22,400 nt of DNA from Euprymna scolopes (GCA_024364805.1 CM044524.1:5560897-5583296), one strand, 5' to 3'; positions 8,963-19,365 are shown, counted from the first letter of the stretch. The notes: generated from the sequence alone by a model not told the origin. A program made the numbers and translations.

Positions 8963-9589
8963 TGAAATTTGCTTCATTTATGAAAACCAAACACGGGGAT
9001 ATAACATATGGGAAATATTTGGAATAAAGCCCCCTCTCGCTGTTATTTCAGATAATTTGAAACCATAGTTACAAGTTTTAGTTTCCTCTTCATCAAGGCT
9101 AGAGATTTGGTGGAAATATCAGGTATTTTGTAATTCATTTGCAAATTAGAAAAACAAAGGACTATGATTGCAACATTGGAAAAAGTGTAATATTTTTCTA
9201 CCCTCCAATAATTCTGTAAAATTACCATTATTATAAATTTTTGATGATGCTGAAAACTAAATAATGTTTAAAATTCCAGGAAAAGAGTAGTTTCCGGGAT
9301 ATGCCTAAATTATAGTTTTTAAAAGTGGGGGATCACTTTTCTATATAAATTTAACGTAAAATGAACATCCATTTTATGGCTTTTTGGCGTCTGCTCATGT
9401 AACACAGCAGTGATGTACAGAAAACTCCCCGAGCTGAATTAGCAAAGAATAATACCCATCATTTGATCTTAATACCCTTGATTATTCTTTGGGTTCAATC
9501 CTGCTCTACTCCTCGTATAAAACATAGAAGCTTTTAAGATAAAATTGAACAAATGCTGGTTGGAAATACGTAAGATGTTGTTCGTGCTG
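8963..9589. other. No recognisable gene; maybe remnant of the transposon's other half
   Basis: AT-rich sequence without convincing coding content. If the Tc1-like element ends near 9344, part of this is its eroded N-terminal half. A B-box-like gggttcaatcc lies at about 9489-9499, without a supporting A box. Confidence 0.35.
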
Positions 9590-9788
9590 CTATATTCTAT
9601 GGTTATTTTATTTACCAATGGTAAAAAAGAATGTTTGTATTCAAACCAATAAAATATGCTTAAATTTACTTACATGTGTATATAGTGCTGTTACAAGCCA
9701 GCTATAGATGCGTTACTTTCGGATGAATTGTGCTTAGATTTTTTTTGCTAGGTTTACTCCCCTGTGTCCTTGCAAGGCCACTAATATA
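9590..9788 (+). repeat. Dispersed repeat, copy A
   Basis: About 190 bp aligns in the same orientation with 12060-12262. Shared blocks include caaaccaataaaatatgct (copy B: caaaccatcaaaatatgct), aagccagct, ttttgctta-like strings and the identical end ggccactaatata. Divergence is considerable, so the duplication is old. The end contains a short palindrome, ccttgcaagg. Confidence 0.75.
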
Positions 9789-9795
9789 TATTATG

Positions 9796-9990
9796 TATAT
9801 GAGGAGTCTGGGGGTTGCTCAACAACAACAACAACAACAACAACAACACCAACAACAACACCAACAACAACAACAACAACACCAACACCAACAACAACAA
9901 CAACAACAACAGTACTATATATTATATGCATAAAAAATATAGGACGGGTGTAGTCGTTGTTGTTGACTAACCCCCAAACTCCTCATATTA
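9796..9990. repeat. Foldback (inverted repeat) enclosing (CAA)n
   Basis: The left arm at 9796-9830 (atatgaggagtctgggggtt...) is the reverse complement of the right arm at about 9957-9990 (...aacccccaaactcctcata) with only a few mismatches over ~33 bp. The arms include the first CAA units and the GTTGTTGTT on the far side. The loop is ~125 bp and holds most of the (CAA)n tract. It could be a small foldback/MITE-like element joined to the end of the dispersed repeat, or a local inversion. Confidence 0.8.
9820..9911. repeat. (CAA)n microsatellite with CAC interruptions
   Basis: About 30 trinucleotide units. In one + frame this reads as poly-Gln with His, but that frame begins with GTG inside the dispersed repeat and is not a gene. 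Confidence 0.95.
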
Positions 9991-10914
9991 AGAAAGCCTT
10001 TCGGAAAAGAGACCCCATTGTGTGAGTGGGTGTGGTGTAGTAACAAAATTTATCAAAATGTATTGCATGGTGGTGGCATTGTTGTTTGGCTTGTGCGTAC
10101 TAATCTCGCAGGCAGGTTATGTTTCAGTGTAATGTTTAGGGTATGTTTTTTTGTTGGAGTAAAATGACAAAATATTATTGAAGTCTCTATCACTTAAAAA
10201 AACTAAATACCTGTAGACGCACGTACCCTCAGAAAATGAAAGTTTAAATAATAAACATTTATTATTGATTTTAAACAATATAGAGAATATTCTTTCTATT
10301 ATAAACAATCTAAATAGAACACTTTAGAGATTAAAACAATAGAGATACTATTCGCAGAGAATTTTCAATAGATATCCATATAAGGAAAATAAATTGGGGG
10401 GATTAACGCACAAACAGCTTATTATGTTTAGTAATTTAAATTCGTGTAAATATAAAAACAAAAGTTATTATTAGTTATAACTGTACGCACACACCTTTAA
10501 TATATATATCAAAAATACAATGAAAATATGTTGAAATAGCCAAGAACAATGCAATCTGAATTGTGACCTATTTGGGTTCAAAAATTATTACATAATACCC
10601 GTGCGAGCCTTAATAAAGAAAAGTTTAAAAAATTAAGCACGCCCCTGAATAGCAAAGAGTACTCGTGTGATAAGCAAAAAAATACAAAAAACAAAAACAA
10701 AAAAACACACACACACAAAATTGAAAAAAAATATGTATGTAGTATGCATGATCGAACGTGTAACTTTTGCAATCGGGATGGATTATTTACAATGATAGCC
10801 TCACAGAGAGGGGGAAGCCATGTATTTTAATCACTGGGGCGTTTTTAGAATTAGAATTGACATTCTGGAATGAACGAATAGTTTGTTCGCAGACAATGAT
10901 ATTTGGTTGAATTT
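9991..10914. other. No recognisable gene
   Basis: AT-rich sequence with an A/AC-rich run at about 10677-10725. No ORF above background, RNA gene or clear repeat unit is seen. Confidence 0.5.
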
Positions 10915-10934
10915 GAAGAAGAAGAAGAAGAAGA
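10915..10934. repeat. (GAA)n microsatellite
   Basis: Six to seven consecutive GAA units. Confidence 0.9.
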
Positions 10935-10961
10935 GATCATTAATTTTGGAATCGGGAGACG

Positions 10962-11105
10962 AAAAGATTATTGTATGTGTGTATGTGAATGAAACAAAAG
11001 ATTATTGTATGTGTGTATGTGAATGAAACAAAAGATTATTGTATGTGTGTATGTGAATGAAACAAAAGATTATTGTATGTGTGTATGTGAATGAAACAAA
11101 AGATT
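10962..11105. repeat. Perfect 34-bp tandem repeat, four copies plus a partial
   Basis: Units start at 10962, 10996, 11030 and 11064, with a partial at 11098. Each begins aaaagattattgtatg and ends gtgaatgaaac. The four units appear identical, indicating very recent expansion or homogenisation. Confidence 0.95.
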
Positions 11106-11289
11106 ACGGTGCTATTCTACATATGAACCAAATGCAAAATATGTAACGGTGTCGAGTGGGAGCGGTAGGAATACCTATTATTAAGATACTGGGGATATAA
11201 TAAATTTGTATGTGGCATCTGATGGACCAAATCTAGTGTACTTTGGTCCAGAAGGGAATTTCAGTAATCAATTTTTTATATATAAGGAA

Positions 11290-11291
<2 letters not shown>

Positions 11292-11381
<90 letters not shown>
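11292..11381. repeat. (AT)n microsatellite, ~90 bp uninterrupted
   Basis: (AT)45 without interruption, followed by tgtatata and then the first unit of the ~140-bp array. It is the longest pure tract in the window. Confidence 0.97.
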
Positions 11382-11388
<7 letters not shown>

Positions 11389-11389
11389 A

Positions 11390-11944
11390 ACCCCATAATT
11401 TATTATACATACCTGTTCACACTGAAACACTTATCACAATATTCTGAGGATCTATATTAAAAATACCTTGTTAAACTTTGTGACATATTTCCATTCTATC
11501 GCGGTCAGGCGCGGACGAACACCCCATAATTTTATTATACCATATTTCTTCAAACTGAAACATAATTATCAAAGTATACTTACGCAGATGGATATGAAAA
11601 GTCTTTTTTAAAATTTGTGCCTATTTCCATTCTATGGAGGCCAGGCGCGAACGGAGACCCCACGATTTTATTATACCATCCCTATTTAAGTTAAAACATA
11701 TTTATCAAATTATTATTATGTACATCTATATATAAAAAAAAACTTGTAAACATTTTTTTTATTTGTATATTTCCATACTTTGTGGACCAGGAACGTACGC
11801 AGAGCCCACAATTTTAATGAATCATCATTATACCAGATCAAACATACCCATTCCTGTGTCTCGATACATCTTCTATCATTATATGTGATCTATAATAGTC
11901 AACAATATAGGAACCTATTCATGACCAGGCACACACACAGACGT
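11390..11944 (+). repeat. Diverged tandem array of ~131-147-bp units, four copies
   Basis: Units begin with accccataattt-type sequence at 11390, 11521, 11657 and about 11804. They share ttattata near the start, a ctgaaacat/ttaaaacat block, ttatcaaa in the middle, and an end reading atttccattctatgg...ccaggcgcg in units 1-2 with weaker forms in 3-4. A fifth, weaker copy may start at 11941. Unit lengths are about 131, 136, 147 and ~140 bp. Similarity falls from left to right. Confidence 0.8.
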
Positions 11945-12059
11945 TCAGCTTTATATTATAGATATACATACGTAGCCAAATTAAATATTGAAATGTTCAC
12001 ATCTTTGGTACTATGGGACGAAACTACATGAACATTTGAAAACTTTTTAAAGATTATAA

Positions 12060-12262
12060 TACTATTATTTGGGTAAAATTCTATGACAGTTGGTAGAAAA
12101 ATATATTCTCAAACCATCAAAATATGCTCAAATTTGCCTACATTTGTATAAATAGTTTCCTGGCAAGCCAGCTTTTGTTTTACTGCTTTGGAATAAATTT
12201 TGCTTAGGTTTTATTCTTGCTCAGTTGTCTCTCCTGTGGCCTTGTTAGGCCACTAATATAAG
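12060..12262 (+). repeat. Dispersed repeat, copy B
   Basis: This is the second copy of the sequence at 9590-9788, in the same orientation about 2.47 kb away, ending with the same ggccactaatata. Near the end, tggccttgttaggcca forms a short palindrome in place of copy A's ccttgcaagg. In copy B the frame that gives the poly-Gln reading in copy A lacks any start, supporting a non-coding repeat. Confidence 0.75.
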
Positions 12263-13140
12263 CAGGGAAACCCGCCGTTGTCCAGGATTTAATGAAGATC
12301 GATGAATGTTTCACACTCCTATATTTTATCGTCATCAAAACGGTGACACTCATTTCTCAATCAAATCCAATTATTGCTCTAATCTGGGAACTGATGGCGC
12401 TGCACTGAGAGAAAGCTTAGCATGCCTTCCATAGTAACTTAGTCCACAATATATTGTAATTTATATTGCACTGTAGAGAACCTACTGTTGGTTTATTTAA
12501 TTATTTTTATATCATGGCTTGAATTAAAGTTAAAAATGCAAAAGTCCAGTGGAATGTTTCGATTATGCTATACACAGAAACATTTATTTCGAACGCGCCC
12601 CTGTCATATCAAACAACCAACTGTAAAGTGTATATGCCGATCTTTCTCCTTCTTGGCGATAATAAACTTTCTTAAATGCACTTGTAATGTTAAGGCGTAA
12701 ATTTTGTTAAAATCGACTGTTCGTTTTTTCGTCTGATTTTTTCGAATGTCAATTATTGACAATCCGATAAGAAAATATAACTAAGAATATTGTCAGGCAC
12801 ATATTTTTCTTGGGAGTCACAACTTATCAGGGCGCGAAGGCAACTCGAGGAATAGGGTTACTGTATGTGGTAGTCTAGTAATTGTTAATGGTGTAAATTG
12901 GGTAGAATTTGATTATTTATGGGAATGGATTAACAAGAAATTGTTTAGACTGGATTTGTATGCTAGTATGTTGTATTAAACTGGGATGCAGGATAGCGAT
13001 ACAGTGTTCACCAGGCGGGCAGTTCTGGGAAAAAAGGTTTTGTTATGGAATCTGTGTTTAGAGTTATGCATTGATAGATGTAGGAAATAGATTTATAGTG
13101 GTTGTAGCTAGTCGAGTGTTTTTATGCTAAACAGTTGCGA
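12263..13140. other. No recognisable gene
   Basis: Non-repetitive AT-rich sequence. Several short open stretches occur (for example + 12488-12700, 70 codons), but none is recognisable. Some may be old dispersed repeats that cannot be judged from one window. Confidence 0.4.
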
Positions 13141-13144
13141 AGAG

Positions 13145-13385
13145 TCAATGAGGATGGAAAAACCGAGTAAAGAGCGCTGACCTGATCATCTCCTTGAAAA
13201 CACCCTGTGATCTTTCCTGGAAACTAAGTCTCCAGATTTCCAGTACTCTACCTTCTTCGATAACATTCAGGAATGAATTTGTAATATCGCAACAGTTGCT
13301 TACCATTGATTTCTCGTTGCCAGAGGTCATTGGTCTCTACTGGAATTTGATTGTCAATAAGCACCCCCAAGGTCCTAGTACTTTT
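13145..13385 (-). repeat. Interspersed repeat copy 1, possible LINE reverse-transcriptase remnant
   Basis: The minus strand has a 61-codon open stretch, 13330 to 13145, containing DITNSFLNVIEEGRVLEIWRLSF. This loosely resembles the conserved 'tdl.N.vv.eGkiP.dWr.S' region of RTE-like LINE reverse transcriptases; that resemblance is from memory and weak. Firmer is that the same sequence recurs on the + strand at 13670-13790 and again at 18758-18872. Shared strings include gaccaatg, aatcaatggta, ttgcgata, gtactggaaatct and gagactt. It holds a single copy of the 19-bp stretch (13245-13263, minus) that matches the satellite unit at 13791-18760. It is thus an unexpanded relative of the satellite's source. 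Confidence 0.7.
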
Positions 13386-13669
13386 TATATTTTTATTTTG
13401 CTATAACACTCATACTTTTAGTACATATTTCTCATATTTTTATGGAATTTGAGTGGCAATTGCACACTGCACTCATCCGCTGAATGTCTAGTTAGTGCTG
13501 TCATTCATTGATCCTGGATCGTGCTCAATTATTTAGTGTTGCGCCAGTCAATACTGAAACTATAACTTTATTATTCTATTTAAATCTATAAAAAAAAATA
13601 ATAAAAAGAGAAGAATAAAAACCACCGAGGAAAAAAATCAATAGTCAGACTTTCGTTGGATGATTGCGA
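13386..13669. other. Spacer between the two inverted repeat copies
   Basis: AT-rich sequence with an A-rich run at 13590-13620. No feature is recognised. Confidence 0.5.
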
Positions 13670-13790
13670 AGTAGACGTGGACTTGGGGATGCTTACTGCC
13701 ATCAAAATTCTAGTGAAGACCAATGGTTATTACCAACGAAAAATCAATGGTAGCCAGCAATTGCGATAACGGACATTAAGCTGCAGAGGT
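13670..13790 (+). repeat. Interspersed repeat copy 2, left part (split by satellite)
   Basis: Runs parallel to the reverse complement of 13265-13382: acttggggatgctta against ccttgggggtgctta, agaccaatgg against gagaccaatga, caacgaaaaatcaatggta against caacgagaaatcaatggta, and ttgcgataac against ttgcgatatt. The match runs straight into the first satellite unit (gtggaaagaggtagag), which lies exactly where copy 1 has tcgaagaaggtagag. Confidence 0.85.
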
Positions 13791-16700
13791 TGTGGAAAGA
13801 GGTAGAGATTATAGAAAGAGGTAGAGATTATCGAAAGAGATAGAGATAGAGTATATCGAAAGATATAGTCATTATCTAAAGAGGTAGAGATCATCGAAAG
13901 ACGTAGAGATTATCTAAAGAGGTTGAGAATGTAGAAAGATGTAGACATTATCGAAAGAGGTAGAGATTGTCGAAAGTGGTAGAGATTATCTAAAGAGATA
14001 GAGTTTATTGAGATAGGTAGAGATTATCGAAAGAGAGTATCGAAAGAGGTAGAGATTATTGAAAGAGATAGAGATTATGGAAAGAGATAGAGATTATCAA
14101 AAGAGATAGAGATTATCGAAAGAGGTAGACATTATCTAAAGAGGTAGACATTATCTAAAGAGGTAGAGATTATCGAAAGAGATAGAAATTATTGAAAGAG
14201 GAAGACATTATCTAAAAGGGTAGACATTATCGAAAGAGGTAGATATTTAAGAATGAGGTAGAGATTATCGAAAGAGGAAGAAAGTATCGAAAGAGATAGA
14301 AATTATTGAAAGAGGTAGAGATTACCAAAAGAGGTAGACATTATCGGAAGAGATACAGATTATCGAAAAAGGTAGATATTATCTAAAGAGGTAGAGATTA
14401 GGTAAAGAGGAAGAGATTATCGAAAGAGGTAGAGATTATCGAAAGAGGTAGATATAAGCGAAAGAGATAGAGTTAATTGAGATAGCTAGAGATTATTGAA
14501 AGAGGTAGAGAGTATGAAAAAGGTAGAGATTATTGAAAGAGATAGAGATTATGGAAAGAGATAGAGATTATCGAAAGAGGTAGAGAGTATCGAAAGAGGT
14601 AGAAATTATCTAAAGAGGAATAGAGTATCGAAAGAGGTAGACATTATCTAAAGAGGTAGACATTATCTAAAGAGATAGAGATTATCAAAAGGGATAGAGA
14701 TTATTGAAAGACGTAGACATTATCTAAAATGTAGACATTATCGAAAGAGGTAGACATTATCTAAAGAGGAAGAGATTATCGAAAGAGATAGAGATTATTG
14801 AAAGAGGTAGACATTATCTAAAGAGGTAGACATGATCGAAAGAGGTAGACATTTTCTAAAGAGGAAGAGATTATCTAAAGAGGTAGAGATTATCGAAAGA
14901 GGTAGACATTATCTAAAGAGGTAGACATTATCTAAAGAGGTAGAGATTATCGAAAGAGACAGAGATTATTGAAAGAGATAGACATTATCTAAAAAGGTAG
15001 AGATTATCGAAAGACGTAGACGTTATCAGAAGAGATAGATATTATATAAAGAGGAAGAGATTATCAAAAGATATATAGATTATTGAAAGAGGTAGACATT
15101 ATCGAAAGAGGTAGACATTATCTAAAGAGGTAGACATTATCTAAAGAGGAAGAGAGTATCGAAAGAGGTAGACATTATCTAAAGAGGTAGACATTATCTT
15201 AAGAGGTAGAGTTTATCGAAGCAGGTAGAGATTATCGAAACAGGTAGAGATTATTGAAAGAGGTTCACATTATCGAAAGAGGTAGATATTATCAAAAGAG
15301 GTAGACATTATCGAAAGAGGTAGACATTGTCGAAAGAGGTAGACATTATCGAAAGAGGTAGAGTTTATCGAAAGAAGTAGATATTTTAGAATGAGGTAGA
15401 GATTGTCGAAAGAGGTAGAGATTATCGAATTAGGTAGAGAGTATCGACACAGATAGAGATGATTGAAAGAGATAGAGATTATTGAATGAGGTAGAGATTA
15501 TCGACAGAGGTAGAGATTATCGGAAGATGTAGGCATTATATAAAGAGTTAGACATTATCGAAAGAGGTAGAGATTGTTTAAAGAGGTTGATATTATCTTA
15601 AGAGATAGAGTTTACTGAATGAGGTAGGGATTATCGAGAGAGGTAGAGATCAGCAAAATAGGTAGAGATTTTCGAAAGAGGTAGACATTATCGAAAGAGA
15701 TAGAGATTATCGAAAGAGGTATACATTATCTAAAGATGTAGAGATTATCGAAAATGGTAGGGATTATCGAAAGAGATAGAGATTGTCGAAGGAGGTAGAC
15801 ATTATCGAAAGAGGTAGACATTATCGGAAGAGAAAGAGATTGTCAACAGAAGTAGACATTATCAAAAGCGATAGAGATTGTCTAAAGAGGTAGAGATTAT
15901 CTAAATATGTAGAGAGTATTGAAAGAGATAGAGATGACTGAAAGAGGTAGAGATTATCGAAAGAGGTAAACATTATCGGAAGAGATAGAGATTATCGAAA
16001 AAGGTAGACATTATTTAAAGAGGTAGAGATATGGTAATGAGGTAGAGCTTATCGAAAGAGGTAGAGCTTATCGAATGAGGTAGATATTAGCGAAAGAGAT
16101 AGAGTTTATTGAGATAGGTAGAGATTATTGAAAGGGGTAGGGAGTATCGAAAGAGGTAGATATTATTGAAAGAGATAGAGATTATGGAAAGAGATAGAGA
16201 TTATCGAAAGAGGTAGAGAGTATCTAAAGAGGAAGAGATTATCGAAAGAGATAGAGATTATTGAAAGAGGTAGACATTATCTAAAGAGGTAGACATGATC
16301 GAAAGAGGTAGACATTATCGAAAGAGGTAGACATTTTCTAACGAGGAAGAGAGTATCGAAAGACGGAGACATTATCTAAAGAGGAAGAGATTATCGAAAG
16401 AGGTAGAGATTATCGAAAGGGGTAGATATTATCTAAAGAGGAAGAGAGTATCGAAAAAGGTAGACATTATCTAGGAGGTAGACATTATCTAAAGAGGTAG
16501 AGATTTTCGAAAGAGGTGGACATTATCTAAAGAGGTAGACATTATCTAAAGAGGTAGAGTTTATCGAAACAGGTAGAGATTATCGAAAGAGGTAGACATT
16601 ATCAAAAGAGGTAGACATTATCGAAAGAGGTAGACATTATCCAAAGAGATAGAGATTATCGAAAGAAGTAGATATTTTGGAATCAGGTAGAGATTATCGA

Positions 16701-18760
16701 AAGAGATAGAGATTATTAAAAGAGGTAGATATTTTGTAATCAGGTAGAGATTATCGAAAGAGGTAGAGATTATCGAAAGAGGTAGAGATTATCGAAAGAG
16801 GTTGAGATTATCGAAATTGGATGACATTATACAAAGAGATAGAGATTATCGAAAGAGGCAGATATTATCTAAAGAGGTAAAGATTATCGAAAGAGGTAGT
16901 AATTATCGACAGAGCTAGAGATTATCGAGAGAGGTAGACATTATCTAAAGAGATAGACATTATATAAAGATCTAGAGATTATCCAAAGAGATAGAGATTA
17001 TTGAAAGAGGTAGACATTATCTAAAGAGGTAGACATTATCTAAAGAGGTAGACATTATCGAAAGATGTAGACATTATCTAAAGAGGAAGAGAGTATCGAA
17101 AGAGGTAGAGATTATCTTCAGATGTAGAGATTATCTAAAGAGGAAGAGATTATCGAAAGAGGTAGAGATTATCTTCAGATGTAGAGATTATCGATAGATA
17201 TAGAGATTATCGAAAGAGGTAGAGATTATAAAAAGAGGTAGACATTACTGAAAGAGATAGAGATGTTCGAAAGAGGTTGAGATTATCGAAAGATGTAGAT
17301 ATTATTGAATCAGGTAGAGATTATCGAAAGAGTAGAAATTATCGAAAGATGTAGACATTATCGAAAGAGGTAGACATTATCGAAAGAGGAAGAGATTATC
17401 AAAAGAAGTAGACATTATCGACAGCGATAGAGACTGTCTTAAGAGGTAGAGATTATCTAAATAGGTAGAGATTATTAAATGAGGTAGAGATTACTGAAAG
17501 AGGTAAAGATCATCGAAAGAGGTAGAGATTATCGAAAGAGGTAGAGATTATCTAAAGAGATAGAGATTATGGAAAGAGATAGAGATTATCGAAAGAGGTA
17601 GAGAGTATCGAAAGAGGTAGAGATTATCGAAAGAGGTAGAGAGTATCGAAAGAGGTAGCGATTATTAAAAGAGGTTGAGGGTATCGAAAGAGATAGAGAT
17701 TGTCGAAAGAGATAGACATTATTAAAAGAGGTAGAGATTATCGAAAGAGGTAGACATTATCTAAAGAGGTAGAGATTATCGAAAGAGATAGAAATTATTA
17801 AAAGAGGTAGACATTATCAAAAGAGGTAGACATTATCTAAAGAGGTAGAGGTTATCGAAAGAGGTAGATATTATCGAAAGATGTAAACTTTATTAAAAGA
17901 GGTAGAGATTATCAAAAGAGGTAGAGATTATCGAAAGAGATAGAGATTATTGAAAGAGTTAGAGATTGTCGAAAGGGGTAGACATTATCTAAAGAGGTAG
18001 AGATTATCGAAAGAGGTACAGATTATCATAGAGGTAGAGATTACCAAAAGAGGTAGACTTTATCAAAAGAGGTAGAGATTATCAAAAGAGGTAGAGATTA
18101 TCGAAAGGTGTAGAGATTATCGAAAGAGGTAGAGATTATCGAAAGAGGTAGACTTTATCGAAAGTGGTAGAGATTATCAAAAGAGGTAGAGATTATCGAA
18201 AGAGATATATATTATTAAAAGAGGTAGAGTGTATCAGCAGAGGTAGACATTATCTAAAGAGGTAGAGATTATCGAAAGAGGTAGACATTATCTAAAGCGG
18301 TAGAGATTATCGAAAGAGGTAGAGATTATCGAAAGAGATAGAGATTATTGAAAGACGTAGAGATTATCGAAAGAGGTAGAAAGTATCGAAAGAGGTAGAG
18401 ATTATGGAAAGAGATAGAGATTATCGAAGGAGGTAGAGATTATCGAGAGGTAGAGATTATCAAAAGACGTAAAGGCTATCGAAAGAGATAGAGATTATCG
18501 AAAGATGTAGAGATTATTGAAAGATGTAGACATTATCGAAAGAGATAGAGAACATCGAAAGAGGTAGAGATTATCTAAAGAGATAGAGATTATTGAATGA
18601 GGTAGTGATTAGCGAAAGACGTTATTACTATCCAAAGAGGTAGAGAGTATCGAAATATGTGGAGATTATCGAAAGAGGTAGAGATTATCGAAAGAAGTAG
18701 ATATTATCGTAAGAGATTGAAATTATCGAAAGAGATAGAGATTATCGAAAGAGGTAGAGA
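13791..18760 (+). repeat. 19-bp satellite array, ~260 units, ~5 kb
   Basis: The repeating unit is ttatcgaaagaggtagaga (19 bp), tandem for 4.97 kb with frequent substitutions and rare 1-4-bp indels. Two main subtypes recur: agagattatcgaaagagg and agacattatctaaagagg; in the second the g-to-c and g-to-t changes usually travel together. The + strand is strongly purine-rich. Stops recur in every unit, so it is not coding. Landmark variants (atggaaag at 14077, 14551, 16184, 17569, 18404; catgatcg at 14831, 16294) show larger internal duplications. Array flanks match the two sides of one site in the repeat at 13145-13385, showing that the array grew inside a copy of that repeat. Confidence 0.97.
17104..17217 (+). 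repeat. Three-unit (57-bp) higher-order duplication in the satellite
   Basis: The rare variant attatcttcagatgtagag occurs at about 17110 and again 57 bp later, with the intervening three units matching. This marks a recent 3 x 19 bp duplication. Confidence 0.8.
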
Positions 18761-18872
18761 GTACTGGAAATCTAGGGAGACTTTTCACTCATTCTCCACC
18801 ACATGTTGTTCCCAAAGACAAATCTGCAATGATTACCTGTGTGGCTACTCCTAGTGAGTAAATACTTCTGCA
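18758..18872 (+). repeat. Interspersed repeat copy 2, right part
   Basis: Immediately after the last satellite unit, agtactggaaatct then gg and gagactt match copy 1 (minus strand, about 13222-13246), with small insertions. Further on, accacatgttgtt against atcacagggtgtt keeps the same spacing, and cttctgcaact against cttcgcaact closes the alignment at the edge of the (ACT)n tract. This shows that the satellite splits one repeat copy. Confidence 0.8.
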
Positions 18873-18911
<39 letters not shown>

Positions 18912-18936
18912 GCTACTTCTACTACTACTACTACTA
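18872..18936. repeat. (ACT)n microsatellite
   Basis: About 20 units with gct and tct interruptions. It begins at the caact that corresponds to caactg in the unexpanded copy near 13131, so it may have been seeded there. Confidence 0.95.
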
Positions 18937-19317
18937 ATAAAATAACAATCAAATTGAGAGATCATATATATTGAACATATAACACGCATTTGATATATTT
19001 AGATATAGAGAAAAACTGTCCACAATGTAAGTGCAACAATCTCAATAACAGAAAATAAAAAATAAAAAAGTAAATAAATTAAATTAGACAGAAAATTGAG
19101 TAAATACATCAGAAAACATATTCTATGTAAGAAAGGGTCAAACCTGGTATAAAATTCAACTGTGGCATGAACGATGCGTTTATAACTTTATAAAAGAATC
19201 AAAAGAAAGGTTGAACTTGATGCATGACGCCATCTGACGACTGCAAACGTGAAACTGTTGCTAAGGCATATTAAAAATACATTTAATACGCACAAACACC
19301 CCCAACACACATACATG
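18937..19317. other. No recognisable feature
   Basis: AT-rich sequence with A-rich runs. No coding, RNA or repeat structure stands out. Confidence 0.5.

Positions 19318-19362
<45 letters not shown>
19318..19362. repeat. (AC)n(AT)n compound microsatellite
   Basis: About eight AC units followed by about 15 AT units. Confidence 0.95.

Positions 19363-19365
<3 letters not shown>

Noticed and set aside
9730-9933. Open frame with a signal-peptide-like start (LRFFLLGLLPCVLA) followed by poly-Gln/His
   Set aside because: It begins with GTG, not ATG, lies in a dispersed repeat and a (CAA)n microsatellite, and the other repeat copy at 12060-12262 has no matching start.
13791-18760. CRISPR-like regular repetition
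   Set aside because: Units are directly tandem with no unique spacers, in eukaryotic repeat-rich DNA.
18657-18854. 65-codon + open frame
   Set aside because: Made of 19-bp satellite units plus the flanking repeat; no independent coding evidence.
18789-18989. Poly-Ser minus-strand open frame
   Set aside because: Translation of the (ACT)n microsatellite.
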